Of a stretch of 45,403 nt of DNA, positions 9,014 to 17,385 are shown piece by piece. The stretch lies in the NCBI GenBank assembly GCA_036567785.1, contig DATCTV010000055.1, positions 1-45,403 of the forward strand. The letters are read 5' to 3'. Within the stretch, counting starts at the first letter, position 1, and every line of letters begins with the position of its first letter. This DNA comes from Desulfomonilia bacterium. GTDB taxonomy: Bacteria > Desulfobacterota > Desulfomonilia > UBA1062. The notes under the pieces were generated by a model. The model had not been told where the DNA came from. It searched no databases and saw nothing but the letters and a program-made list of their open reading frames with translations. Both the position numbers and the translations under genes were made by a program.

Positions 9014-9317
9014 ATGACCCCCTCCTCATGAAAATTATTTGGGCTGAACAAGAACCCGGATGAAGCAGATTAATACCTCCTGTAATCCGGGTCACAGTCT
9101 CAAACGGATAAATAAAAAGCACTTCTCTTGCTGGAGAAACAGTTCAACGTATAAGTTACACCAATCTCAGAAAAATTAAAAGGCCGGACAATGCCCATAA
9201 TAAAATGCAGCTTGTCTGATGATTGAAATATGCCGGATAAAACAGCTGCATTTACTGACTTGTTGTAAAACAGGTTATGTCAATCATCCTGCACCTGATT
9301 TTTATATTCGGTTATAA
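9014..9317. other. Intergenic region between acylase and FAD oxidoreductase genes
   Basis: About 300 bases without a credible gene. It holds the 5' leader of the acylase (minus strand), with an 8-bp inverted repeat ACCCGGAT (9054-9061) / ATCCGGGT (9095-9102) that could form a long-loop leader hairpin, and a second inverted repeat AAATGCAGCT (9203-9212) / AGCTGCATTT (9244-9253). No clear -35/-10 pair or U-tract terminator is visible. Both repeats could be chance. Confidence 0.35.
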
Positions 9318-10391
9318 TCAGTAACACCCGAGATGGGCAAAACCGGGGATTGAAAACGGGATATGCTCATCCTCTTTTACAAAATATGCAGCTAGCCTTT
9401 CGATGTTATTGACCCCGATAAAAGTGATTGCATTTTCTATAAGACTGACATGAGGCCTGAACCTGTACCAGATGTTGTTCTTTATCCATAAGGCGCGCTT
9501 GAAATACTTTGTGAATCGGGCAAATTCCGACTGGGCCCTGTCTTTATCATAAACCGCCATTGCTGCGACCTTGCCTGTGATAAGCGCGCCCAGTATGCCG
9601 AACCAGCCGATCGGATCCATGGCCCCGCTTATTGTGCCGCAGAAGATAAGGCCGTTTCTTGTAAGCCTGGGGTTATCCGTGCTTGCCAGCGGAACCGCGC
9701 CTGATGCATAGTGCCAATAGTCGTGCTCGATGCCCTGGGTTCTGCGCATGAAATCGGTATATTCATCCAGGCTCGTGCGTTTCACCTCGCGGGTCGAGAA
9801 GAGAAGGTTGAAGTAATAATTGTTGGCAGAACTCAGATAGCCGTATTCCGTGATGCCTTCGTTCCACCAGAGCCATGAGTAGTTTGAAAAACCTATTTCA
9901 CCCCTGGAGATATAGCCGTACCATCGCTGGTAGGGGATGCCTAACATGTCGTAAGCCCCCTGGGTAAGGCCACATGCTATGATCGTGCCGGGTGCGAGTT
10001 TGCCGATATCCTCTTTTTTAAGTGCATGCCCGAATTCGAATTTCACACCATCATCAGAGGCAATCCGGTAAAGATACGTATCGAGACTTGTGGGGCGGTT
10101 GCCCCGCTCGACGCTATATAGCCCGCCATGCGGCGCATACGCCTTGGTGTCGTGAAAATAAAACGGGCATGCGATAACAGGATAAAAGCACGGTGAAATG
10201 TCGATGCCGATATATTCCGAAGTCATCCTGACATTGATCGGTGTCGTGTGCGTCGAAGGATTATAAAGGGGATCGCCTCCGTATGATTTTTCACGCTCGA
10301 TAACGGTGACATCGAAACCTTCCCGTACAAGGTTAATCGCACAGACAAGCCCTGACATCCCTGCACCGTATATGAAAACTTCTTTCGCCAT
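9318..10391 (-). CDS. FAD-dependent oxidoreductase
   Basis: A 357-aa flavoprotein. Residues 6-20 (IYGAGMSGLVCAINL) are the GxGxxG dinucleotide-binding beta-alpha-beta, and the acidic residue that ends the next strand (VTVIEREKSYGGDP) would bind ribose. A later segment, FCGTISGAMDPIGWFGILGAL near residues 245-265, occupies the place of the GD-x-x-x-x-x-DP FAD motif of geranylgeranyl reductase-like enzymes. The ATG overlaps the TAA of the upstream oxidoreductase (TAATG), so the two are translationally coupled and their products probably act in one pathway. The C-terminus after 290 is rich in aromatic and basic residues, possibly membrane-facing. Saturation, desaturation or oxidation of a lipid or isoprenoid is plausible; the substrate is not known. 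Confidence 0.75.
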   Translation of the reverse strand: MAKEVFIYGAGMSGLVCAINLVREGFDVTVIEREKSYGGDPLYNPSTHTTPINVRMTSEYIGIDISPCFYPVIACPFYFHDTKAYAPHGGLYSVERGNRPTSLDTYLYRIASDDGVKFEFGHALKKEDIGKLAPGTIIACGLTQGAYDMLGIPYQRWYGYISRGEIGFSNYSWLWWNEGITEYGYLSSANNYYFNLLFSTREVKRTSLDEYTDFMRRTQGIEHDYWHYASGAVPLASTDNPRLTRNGLIFCGTISGAMDPIGWFGILGALITGKVAAMAVYDKDRAQSEFARFTKYFKRALWIKNNIWYRFRPHVSLIENAITFIGVNNIERLAAYFVKEDEHIPFSIPGFAHLGCY

Positions 10392-11734
10392 TATGCCCCC
10401 ATTGACCTGATGATCGCATTTGCTGCATCGATACCGCTTTTGGCCGCCCCTTCCACCGACGGCATGTACATGTATTCTCCTGCAAGGAAAAGACCCTTCA
10501 CATCACCAAGGCCATCTTTTTTCATGCGGCTTATTGCGGTGAGCATCCCCGGCGGAGATGTGCAGACCGCCTCACTGAACCTCAAAATCTCGGTGAATAC
10601 TGGAAAGTCAGGCATGTCCGGTGTAAATCTCTGGATATCTTTAATAAGATATTTCTTGATATCGTCATCTTTCATTTTAATCAGTTCTGCCGCTTGTCTT
10701 CCGTATGTAAAGCAGTTTATAAGACCTGCTCCGTGCGGTGCATAAAAAGGTGATTTCATCGAACTTTCGGTATAGCCTGCCATTGCTGAACCGAATTTTC
10801 TGGGGAGTGCAACCGCATACCAGCCTTCGGGCAGAAGCCTTTTTTCAAGGCCGAAAATGACATGGCATGACTGCGAATAGCGGACTGTTTCCAGGGGCTT
10901 TATGATTGTATCCGGCAGATCCGGGATCAATTTCATGACAGATGTCGCAGTGGCAGTGCATATAACATTCTTGCATTCAATGAGCCCTTCGTTTGTCTCT
11001 ACGCCTTTGACGGATTTGCCTTCAATAACAATCCTGTTTACTTTGGTGTTCAACTTTACCGAGCCTTTGCATTCATCGTAAAGTCTTGCTGAAAGCGAAC
11101 CCATGCCGTTTCTGAACGTCCAGAGGCCGTTGATGCAGTAAAGAAGGAGCGCAAGTCCGTAGTTTGCAGCCACGTCCTCGGGTTCCCCGAGTGTCATGCA
11201 TGATGCAACGGGCTGGAAAACATGCTCAAGCAGGGAACTCCCGGCCTTTCTAAGCGTGAAGTCGGCAAGAGAAATGGTATCCAGGTCAAGGGATGGCTCA
11301 TAGTTCGTGAAATCCAGCTTCCCAATCCTTTTGATTATATCGGGGGTGATCTTTATAAGTTCAAAGATAGCCTTCATAGGAACGCCCCTGAATCTCAGAA
11401 GCTCGGGGAGGTTCTTTATTATGTCCAGAGGCCTTATCGAGGCCAGCACAGGAGACGGTTTTCTGCCAATGGCAGGCGGGATCCCGGCCCGGAAGGGCAT
11501 CTGAACGAGTTCGGCGGAAAGCCCGAGTTCCCTGCTCAGCATGAAATATGTATGATAATATCTGAATAGAAACTGTGCGCCTGTATCGAGGATATAACCG
11601 TCTCTGTTCCGGCTCGCTGTTCTGCCGCCGGCAAAGGAATTTTCTTCAAGACAAAGCGAGCCGATGCCATTTTTTTTCAATATATACGAGGCTGCCAGTC
11701 CTGCGGCGCCAGCTCCTATTATTATAACCTTCAT
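10391..11734 (-). CDS. FAD-dependent amine oxidase/desaturase-like oxidoreductase
   Basis: A 447-aa protein of the protoporphyrinogen oxidase, phytoene desaturase and amine oxidase superfamily. The N-terminal IIIGAGAAGLAASYIL (residues 4-19) and LEENSFAGGRTAS form the FAD-binding region with the GGR motif. The C-terminal GLFLAGEYMYMPSVEGAAKSG is the second FAD-contact motif, again typical. The middle (residues about 85-330) is the variable substrate domain. The first gene of a two-gene unit: its stop overlaps the start of the second flavoprotein. It diverges from an exported SRPBCC protein across about 160 bases. Heme, carotenoid or other lipid-like substrates are all possible; I would not assign hemG or crt from sequence alone. 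Confidence 0.78.
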   Translation of the reverse strand: MKVIIIGAGAAGLAASYILKKNGIGSLCLEENSFAGGRTASRNRDGYILDTGAQFLFRYYHTYFMLSRELGLSAELVQMPFRAGIPPAIGRKPSPVLASIRPLDIIKNLPELLRFRGVPMKAIFELIKITPDIIKRIGKLDFTNYEPSLDLDTISLADFTLRKAGSSLLEHVFQPVASCMTLGEPEDVAANYGLALLLYCINGLWTFRNGMGSLSARLYDECKGSVKLNTKVNRIVIEGKSVKGVETNEGLIECKNVICTATATSVMKLIPDLPDTIIKPLETVRYSQSCHVIFGLEKRLLPEGWYAVALPRKFGSAMAGYTESSMKSPFYAPHGAGLINCFTYGRQAAELIKMKDDDIKKYLIKDIQRFTPDMPDFPVFTEILRFSEAVCTSPPGMLTAISRMKKDGLGDVKGLFLAGEYMYMPSVEGAAKSGIDAANAIIRSMGA

Positions 11735-11896
11735 AAATATGCCCCGAATACGATAATGTGTTTAATTTTACCAGCATTGAGAGGCGGGATAATTATCTTA
11801 TGCGCCTTGTGAAATTACTTTTATCTAATTATAATGCAAGAAACAATGTCTGTATTGAACTTCTGGGTGTTTGATTATTATAAGTTGGAGGAAGTT

Positions 11897-12532
11897 GTGA
11901 GGCATCTTTCAGTATTATCTCTGATGATCGGTTTTCTGATACATTCCGGCCTTGTTCAGGCCGCCCAGCTCAATCTTGATGCAAAGACAAAAAAGGACCT
12001 TGAAAGCGGGAAGGTCATAATGACGATCGAACAGAACCCGCACACAAAGGTGTTCAACCCCACAGGCCACAGCCTTGTGGATGCCAGTGCTGAAGATGTC
12101 TGGAGGGTTATTACCGATTTCAACCATTTCGGCGAATTCATGCCGAATGTCATTTATTACAGGCCGGTCGGGTGGAAGGACGGAAGGCTTATTGTTGACT
12201 GCAGGGTCAAGGTCGTAATGTTCAAAATGGACTACACACTTTCCTATGTGATCGACGAGAAGGATTACACTACATACTGGTTCTATGTAAAAGGCCCGAT
12301 TAAGGACGCCCAGGGGTATTTCAGGATAGAACCTTATGATGATAAAAGAGTGCTTGTCACTTACACTACTTCGCTCGATGTGGGAAAGGCCATACCGGGT
12401 TTTATTGAGGAAAGCCTGGGCAAGACGACTTTCCCTTCGATATTCAAATCTCTCAAGAAAAGAGTTGCCATGCTGAAAGAAAAGGGGCCAATACCGAAAC
12501 CCGTTCTGCCCCCAGTGAGTCAGGTGAATTGA
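11897..12532 (+). CDS. Exported SRPBCC (START/polyketide cyclase-like) protein
   Basis: The GTG at 11897 is preferred: it follows GGAGGAA with proper spacing and the resulting 211-aa protein begins with a normal signal peptide (RHLSVLSLMIGFLIHSG, cleavage likely after VQAA). An upstream ATG at 11834 would add 21 unlikely residues. Residues about 45-195 are a START/SRPBCC helix-grip domain: VDASAEDVWRVITDFNHFGEFMPNV is the characteristic strand-helix entry, and VLVTYTTSLDVGKAIPGFIEE leads to the C-terminal helix. Such domains bind hydrophobic ligands such as lipids, sterols or polyketides. Location in the periplasm and the divergent flavoprotein pair hint at a shared lipid-like substrate, which is inference. 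Confidence 0.72.
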   Translation: MRHLSVLSLMIGFLIHSGLVQAAQLNLDAKTKKDLESGKVIMTIEQNPHTKVFNPTGHSLVDASAEDVWRVITDFNHFGEFMPNVIYYRPVGWKDGRLIVDCRVKVVMFKMDYTLSYVIDEKDYTTYWFYVKGPIKDAQGYFRIEPYDDKRVLVTYTTSLDVGKAIPGFIEESLGKTTFPSIFKSLKKRVAMLKEKGPIPKPVLPPVSQVN

Positions 12533-12668
12533 ACTGATGCAGCCTGATAGAGACACCGGCTTAATCTGGCAGTGCAAATAACCGGAATAAATCATTAATT
12601 TAAGAGCCGTTTAATATTTCAAATGTGTGTGGTAAAAGGCACTCATATTGTCAAAAGGAGAGATAATA

Positions 12669-13094
12669 ATGTCCTGGAAAGGGTATAAAAAACTGAAAGA
12701 TGCTTTTGCCGCAGGCACCACGCCTGACCCGGCGGAACTCAGGGGTTACTTCAAGGTGAAGCTTGTCACCGGCATATTGCCGGATTTCAGGTCTTTCCTG
12801 CACTGCAAATTTTTCCCGATGGGTGTGGAAGATAAAGGCGGCGGATTCAACGAATTCCTTGGATTCATCAGGATAGGCGATTTTATAATTGAAAGGACAG
12901 AATCCATACTGGGCGACGGGCAGAAGGTACTCCGAATCAATTACAACAGGAAGGGCAATCCCTTCTGGCTGAAGCCATTAAATGACGAACTCAAAAAAAT
13001 GTCGGACGGTTTCTATCTCGGGCGCGGGGTCTTCCTCATAAAGGGGAAGGCCTACAACACGTTTTATTTTACAGTCGAAAAGATGAGGGAGTGA
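12669..13094 (+). CDS. Conserved hypothetical protein upstream of selA
   Basis: A 141-aa protein I do not recognise. The ATG at 12669 follows AAAGGAGAG; an in-frame TTG 21 bases earlier overlaps that site and is rejected. It has no signal peptide or membrane segment. The sequence alternates beta strands with a Gly-rich turn (GVEDKGGGFNEFLGFIRIGDF, with ERTESILGDGQKVLRINY after it), which suggests a small lipocalin-like or nucleoside-free beta barrel, but this is only a shape impression. The stop lies one base before the selA ATG, so the two are certainly co-transcribed. Whether it has anything to do with selenium is unknown. Upstream there is a GGCAC-N5-TTGT stretch (12638-12651) vaguely like a sigma-54 site, with a wrong -12 dinucleotide. 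Confidence 0.65.
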   Translation: MSWKGYKKLKDAFAAGTTPDPAELRGYFKVKLVTGILPDFRSFLHCKFFPMGVEDKGGGFNEFLGFIRIGDFIIERTESILGDGQKVLRINYNRKGNPFWLKPLNDELKKMSDGFYLGRGVFLIKGKAYNTFYFTVEKMRE

Positions 13095-13095
13095 C

Positions 13096-14442
13096 ATGGA
13101 AAGAAAAGATGCGTACAGGAGCATCCCGAAGATGGATATGATTCTTGGCATGGACGAGCTCTTAAGCCTGCCCCTTCGTCAGGATATAATAAAAAAGGCT
13201 GTTGAGAATGAGCTGGTCACAATTCGTGATTCGATTAAAAAAGGTGATGCACGGAAAATTCCTACAGCACAGGAGATAGCTGCCAGGGTTTCAGCGGTTC
13301 TATCAGTTCTCATCGAAGCAGGATTGAGGCCAATGATAAATGCGACAGGCGTCATGGTGTATACGAATCTGGGAAGGGCGCCCCTTTCCTCCTACGCCCT
13401 TATGGCCATGATAGATGCGGGCGGGTATTCAGATCTGGAATATAATATAAAGGAAGGCATAAGGGGCTCCAGGCAGGATCATATAAAGGAGATCGCGAAA
13501 GCGGCCTTCGGGGTCGAGGATGCGATCGCCGTGAACAATAATGCGGCTGCGGTAATGCTGGTTCTGACAAGCCTGGCTGCCGGCAGGGAAGTGATCGTCT
13601 CCAGGGGAGAGCTTGTCGAGATAGGCGGATCGTTCAGGATGCCCGATGTCATGACATTAAGCGGTGCCGTACTCAAAGAGGTGGGCACTACAAACAAGAC
13701 AAGACTGTCCGACTACGAGGCCGCAATAAACGATAACACAGGACTCATCATGAAGGTGCACAGGAGCAACTTCGCTCTCATAGGTTTCACCGATGAGACA
13801 GAAATAAAGGAACTGTCAACTCTCGCTAAATCCAGAGGCCTGCCTTTATATGTGGATATGGGTTCGGGCATACCGTTCGACCTCTCTGCGTTCGGTATTC
13901 ACGGCGAATGGACTGTACCCTCATGCCTTACGGACGGAGCGGACATAGTATCCTTCAGTGGAGACAAGGTCCTGAGCGGTCCGCAGGCAGGAATCATTGT
14001 AGGCCGGAAGTCCCTCATATCGAAAATGTCGAAACATCCGCTGCACAGGGCTGTAAGGATAGACAAGTTCAGTCTGGCTGCGCTTGTCGAGACGCTCAAA
14101 CTGGCAGCGATGGAGATGTATGACGAGCTGCCGGTACTGAGGATGATTACCGAAGACCGCGCTGAGGTTAAAAAAAGGGCCCTGTCGCTTAAAAGAAAAC
14201 TTAAGGCGAAAAGCGCAATAATCGAGACAAAGGCTGTGATCGGGGGCGGGGCTGCTCCGACATCTACTATCCCGTCATTTGCCGTGGTGATTTCATCACC
14301 TGATTCAGTTGCCGCCCATGCCAGGCTACGTGATGAAGGAATCGTTTGCAGGATCGAAGATGACAGATTGATATTCGATATGAAAACCGTATCGGACGAA
14401 GAGCTGAAAGATGCCGCCGAAAGGATCAACAATGCCCTTTAA
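13096..14442 (+). CDS. selA: L-seryl-tRNA(Sec) selenium transferase (selenocysteine synthase)
   Basis: A 448-aa PLP enzyme that converts seryl-tRNA(Sec) to selenocysteyl-tRNA(Sec) with selenophosphate in the cytoplasm. Characteristic stretches are present in order: the N-terminal helical tRNA-binding part with LLSLP, INATGVMVYTNLGRAPLS (residues about 80-98), VNNNAAAVMLVL, VIVSRGELVEIGGSFRMPDV, EVGTTNKTRLSDYE and FSGDKVLSGPQAG, in which Lys291 is the PLP-binding lysine. Length is typical for the family (about 450-470). It overlaps the patatin gene by 11 bases and follows an unknown gene by one base. selB, selC and selD are not in the window. Its presence implies that UGA is decoded as selenocysteine somewhere in this genome. 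Confidence 0.93.
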   Translation: MERKDAYRSIPKMDMILGMDELLSLPLRQDIIKKAVENELVTIRDSIKKGDARKIPTAQEIAARVSAVLSVLIEAGLRPMINATGVMVYTNLGRAPLSSYALMAMIDAGGYSDLEYNIKEGIRGSRQDHIKEIAKAAFGVEDAIAVNNNAAAVMLVLTSLAAGREVIVSRGELVEIGGSFRMPDVMTLSGAVLKEVGTTNKTRLSDYEAAINDNTGLIMKVHRSNFALIGFTDETEIKELSTLAKSRGLPLYVDMGSGIPFDLSAFGIHGEWTVPSCLTDGADIVSFSGDKVLSGPQAGIIVGRKSLISKMSKHPLHRAVRIDKFSLAALVETLKLAAMEMYDELPVLRMITEDRAEVKKRALSLKRKLKAKSAIIETKAVIGGGAAPTSTIPSFAVVISSPDSVAAHARLRDEGIVCRIEDDRLIFDMKTVSDEELKDAAERINNAL

Positions 14443-15355
14443 GTCGCCATACAGAATCGGAATAGCCCTTGGAGGAGGGGGAGTGAGGGGGCTCGCCAAC
14501 ATAGGCGTTTTAAGGGCGATGGAAGAAGCAGGCATAAAACCCGATGTCATATCAGGGACAAGCATGGGGGCCATCGTAGGGGCAGTTTATGCCGATACGC
14601 TGAGCGCATCAGGAACAGAAAGCGCCATCAGGGGAGTTCTCACCTCCGAAGAATTTTTAAAACAGGTTCAGAAGATGGGGTCTCTTTCCGGAGGAACGGA
14701 CATTGACATGGGCTTTTTTGAAAAGATGTTCGATACGGCAAAAAAAGGATATGCATTCTACCGTTTCATGACAAAGGACTCGGTCGTTTCGCAGGCCGCT
14801 TTCGAGGAGATCGAAAAGCTTGTGCCGGATAAATATTTCTCGGATCTCAAGCTGAGGTTTGCATGTATCGCGCTTGATCTCGTTTCAGGGAATACGGTCA
14901 TATTTCGTTCTGGCTCTCTGAGAAAGGCCATAAGGGCTTCGAGCGCCGTTCCCGGGGCGTTGTCTCCGGTCAGCATGGATGGCGGCATGTATGTGGACGG
15001 CGGATGGGCCGAGAGTGTACCGATATCCGCAGTAAAGCAGCTTGGCGCGCATTTTATCATTGCGTCCGACGTCTCGCGCGACATTACGTCAATCGATGCG
15101 AAGAACGGGCTTAGAAACAGCATGGATATAATGATTAGGGCCAATGACATTGCAAGGTCCTCAATGAACATGCTCCGGACAAAGGAAGCCGATTTTGTTA
15201 TACATCCGGAAGTGGGAGATGCGCCGTGGTCTGCTTTTGAAAACTTTGACGCCTATGTTGCAGCGGGCTACAAAGCGGCAAAAACGGCCATGCCGTCACT
15301 GAAGAAGACCATATTGAAGTTTCATATTACCGGCCTGCCGAGGCTTTTCAAATAG
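14432..15355 (+). CDS. Patatin-like phospholipase family protein
   Basis: A 307-aa protein starting at the ATG at 14432, inside the end of selA, after AAAGGA; an ATG 21 bases upstream is possible. The three patatin landmarks are present: the oxyanion loop GGGGVRG (residues 14-20), the nucleophile elbow G-T-S-M-G with Ser44, and the catalytic Asp189 in the DGG motif (YVDGGWAES). The fold is a Ser-Asp dyad acyl hydrolase acting on phospholipids or other lipids, related to the RssA/YjjU and NTE families. No signal peptide is seen, so it is probably cytoplasmic or membrane-peripheral. Its neighbours are housekeeping genes (selA, rluD) and do not point to a specific substrate. Confidence 0.88.
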   Translation: MPFKSPYRIGIALGGGGVRGLANIGVLRAMEEAGIKPDVISGTSMGAIVGAVYADTLSASGTESAIRGVLTSEEFLKQVQKMGSLSGGTDIDMGFFEKMFDTAKKGYAFYRFMTKDSVVSQAAFEEIEKLVPDKYFSDLKLRFACIALDLVSGNTVIFRSGSLRKAIRASSAVPGALSPVSMDGGMYVDGGWAESVPISAVKQLGAHFIIASDVSRDITSIDAKNGLRNSMDIMIRANDIARSSMNMLRTKEADFVIHPEVGDAPWSAFENFDAYVAAGYKAAKTAMPSLKKTILKFHITGLPRLFK

Positions 15356-15369
15356 GCTCCGTTCCGGTC

Positions 15370-16332
15370 ATGGAGACGAAAAAAAGGATTATTCTCAAAG
15401 TTTCAGCAGAAGACTCGGGCAGCCGCCTGGACGTTTTTCTTGCAAAAAGAGCCGGGATAAGCAGATCCGCTGCGACGCGCCTTGTTTCTGAAGATAAGGT
15501 AACGGTCGATTCGCTTAACAGGAAGCCTTCCTTTGCCGTATCCGCCGGCATGAGGGTGGCACTCGAGCCTGAAGAGGAAAAAACCTCTGATATCCTGCCC
15601 TGGGAAACCGAGCTTAATATACTTTATGACGATGAGGCAATTATCGTGATCGATAAGCCTGCAGGCCTTGTAGTTCATCCCGGCGCGGGCAACTTTGAAA
15701 AAACGCTTGTCCATGCTCTTATTGCAAGATATCCGCAGATGGCTAATGTGGGCAGCATAGAAAGGCCCGGCATTGTCCACAGGCTCGATAAGCTTACATC
15801 AGGCGTCATGGTGGTTGCAAAAAACCAGCAGGCCTACAGCAGACTGTCTGACGCGTTCAAAGATCATACACACAAGAGGGTCTATATATGCATATGCTTC
15901 GGCATGATGCCCAGGAACAGCGGCCGCATTGAAAGCCTCATCAACAGGAATCCGGGCGACAGAAAGAAGATGACCTCAAAGGCGAAGTCAGGACGAACTG
16001 CTATTACGAACTGGGAAGTGATGAAATCATGGCCGGGGTTTTCAATGCTCAAGCTCAGTCTTGAAACAGGCCGCACTCACCAGATAAGAGTGCACCTGTC
16101 GGATCTGGGACATCCGATTGTAGGCGATGTCGAATATGGCGGGAAGGGCAGGGCAGCCAATATTGCAAATGCCGATGTTAAGGCTTATGTGAGGAAGATT
16201 GAAAGGCAGATGCTTCATGCGCATATCCTGGGAATCAATCATCCCGAAACGGGGGAATACATGGAATTCATCTCTCAACTCCCGGAAGACATGATCCTGT
16301 TGGAGCAGGAACTGAACAGGAACTATTCATGA
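15370..16332 (+). CDS. rluD: RluA family 23S rRNA pseudouridine synthase
   Basis: A 320-aa enzyme that isomerises uridines in 23S rRNA. Residues about 17-65 form an S4 RNA-binding domain (SRLDVFLAKRAGISRSAATRL). The catalytic domain follows, with DKPAGLVVHPGAGN (95-108), the active-site motif HRLDKLTSG with Asp140 (most homologues have HRLDKDTSG, a mild variant), and the C-terminal ETGRTHQIRVHL and GHPIVGDVEYGG motifs. The architecture S4 plus RluA with this length is that of RluD, which modifies helix 69; the exact target is inferred. The TGA overlaps the next ATG (ATGA), and the patatin stop is 14 bases upstream. Confidence 0.88.
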   Translation: METKKRIILKVSAEDSGSRLDVFLAKRAGISRSAATRLVSEDKVTVDSLNRKPSFAVSAGMRVALEPEEEKTSDILPWETELNILYDDEAIIVIDKPAGLVVHPGAGNFEKTLVHALIARYPQMANVGSIERPGIVHRLDKLTSGVMVVAKNQQAYSRLSDAFKDHTHKRVYICICFGMMPRNSGRIESLINRNPGDRKKMTSKAKSGRTAITNWEVMKSWPGFSMLKLSLETGRTHQIRVHLSDLGHPIVGDVEYGGKGRAANIANADVKAYVRKIERQMLHAHILGINHPETGEYMEFISQLPEDMILLEQELNRNYS

Positions 16333-16739
16333 AAGGCAAGGAACTTGACAGGCTCGGCAATCACCTCGGGGTGATAAGCAAGGACATATACAGGCTCCTG
16401 AAGATAAAATCGCAATGGAGAGAGATTGCCGGTGAAGTCTTTGCCGGTCATACTGTCCCGGCCAGGTTGAAAGGAAGCAAACTGGAAGTGCTTTGCGATT
16501 CCTCTGTCTGGGTGCAGCAGGTGGGCCTGCTCGAACTGACGCTCATTGAAAGCATCAGGAAGATTACCAATTTGAGAATAAAGGAAATTGATTCAAAGAT
16601 CGGGGTATTGAAACCGGAAGCTCAACCGGGATTGAAAAAATCCGTACCCGTCAAACTTGATATCGACAGCCAGGTATATGAAAATATCAAAAATCCTGAA
16701 CTGAGAGAAAAGATCAAGGCTCTGATAAAAGGGTCTTGA
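16329..16739 (+). CDS. DUF721 (DciA-like) domain protein
   Basis: A 136-aa protein whose ATG overlaps the rluD stop. Residues about 8-95 match the DUF721 domain: helix with Leu repeats (YRLLKIKSQWREIAGE), the HTVPARLKGSKLEVLCDSSVW strand segment and the following amphipathic helix QQVGLLELTLIESI. DUF721 proteins include DciA, which loads the replicative helicase DnaB in many bacteria lacking DnaC/DnaI. The C-terminal third is a charged helix. Whether this copy is the genome's DciA cannot be told from one window. No terminator with a U-tract follows; a small hairpin lies 19 bases after the stop. Confidence 0.75.
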   Translation: MKGKELDRLGNHLGVISKDIYRLLKIKSQWREIAGEVFAGHTVPARLKGSKLEVLCDSSVWVQQVGLLELTLIESIRKITNLRIKEIDSKIGVLKPEAQPGLKKSVPVKLDIDSQVYENIKNPELREKIKALIKGS

Positions 16740-16757
16740 AATTTGTCCGAAAGTGAT

Positions 16758-16778
16758 GAACCGTGAGTATGACGGTTC
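16758..16778. repeat. Short inverted repeat after the DUF721 gene
   Basis: GAACCGT / ACGGTTC, 7 bp with a 7-nt loop, between the DUF721 stop and the promoter of the next gene. No T tract follows, so it is either a weak terminator, an operator for the downstream promoter or chance. Confidence 0.3.
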
Positions 16779-16813
16779 CGGCTGCAGTACAGCATTGAAA
16801 AATCAAGTGCGCA

Positions 16814-16841
16814 TTGACAAAACCGGATATGCCTTTATTAT
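16814..16841 (+). promoter_or_regulatory. Sigma-70 type promoter of the RsbRD_N gene
   Basis: TTGACA (perfect -35) is followed after 16 bases by TATTAT (5 of 6 to the -10 consensus). The start point would be near 16848, giving a leader of about 16 bases that contains GAGGTAAGGA just before the ATG at 16864. This is one of the clearest housekeeping promoters in the window. Confidence 0.65.
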
Positions 16842-16863
16842 CCCCATGGTGAGGTAAGGAATC

Positions 16864-17325
16864 ATGTACAGAAAATTTATGGAACTCATAGAGGAAAACG
16901 CGGAAGATATAGCAAAGAGCATCGTGCAGGCCGTTTACAATAATGAAGAGTTTTCCCAGTACCGCGGGATTTCTGATGAAATTTTGACGGAGCGGGTTTA
17001 TCAGGTGATCCGCAATGTTTATGAACGGCTCGGTAACTGGCTCGACAAGAACAAATCAAAGAACACTCTGTTTGCCTATTATTCAGACCTCGGCGCCCAA
17101 AGGATGCGGGAAGGTATACCGCTTGAGGAAGTCGTCAGGCTTTATCAGCTTATCAAGCGTGAGATATGGCATGCGTTCAGGGAAGATCTCAGCGTGAACG
17201 ATGACTTCGAACTTAAAAGGCTTATGGAAATCGATTTTTATGTAGACCTGTTTTTTGACAGGATCGTCACTGCCATAATCTCAGGTTATCAGCACGAGCA
17301 GGCAAAATTTCAGAAAAGGCAGTAA
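16864..17325 (+). CDS. Stand-alone RsbRD N-terminal domain protein
   Basis: A 153-aa all-helical protein that matches the RsbRD_N domain (RsbT co-antagonist N-terminal region), a globin-like sensory fold. Visible hallmarks: an N-terminal FMELIEENAEDIAKSIV helix, a central YYSDLGAQRMREGIPLEEVVRLYQLIKREIW stretch read in two parts (LGAQRMREGIPLEEVVRLY is the most conserved piece of the family), and a final helix VDLFFDRIVTAIISGYQ. In most proteins the domain is joined to STAS, kinase or PucR modules; here it stands alone with its own strong promoter. A sensing or partner-binding role is likely. No heme-binding pattern is assured from the sequence. Confidence 0.72.
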   Translation: MYRKFMELIEENAEDIAKSIVQAVYNNEEFSQYRGISDEILTERVYQVIRNVYERLGNWLDKNKSKNTLFAYYSDLGAQRMREGIPLEEVVRLYQLIKREIWHAFREDLSVNDDFELKRLMEIDFYVDLFFDRIVTAIISGYQHEQAKFQKRQ

Positions 17326-17385
17326 CCTGTCAGGGAAAATCATCATAAAAGAACAAGTGTGAGTTGCTGAGGTATTTTACGGAAC

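Noticed and set aside
11915-12595. 226-aa open frame antisense to the SRPBCC gene
   Set aside because: No domain pattern; the plus strand has a signal peptide and START motifs.
12638-12651. Sigma-54 promoter before the gene preceding selA
   Set aside because: GGCAC-N5-TTGT has the wrong -12 dinucleotide (GT for GC) and no upstream palindrome.
13096-14442. selC tRNA near selA
   Set aside because: No tRNA-like cloverleaf with a UCA anticodon was recognised in the surrounding intergenic stretches, which are all short.
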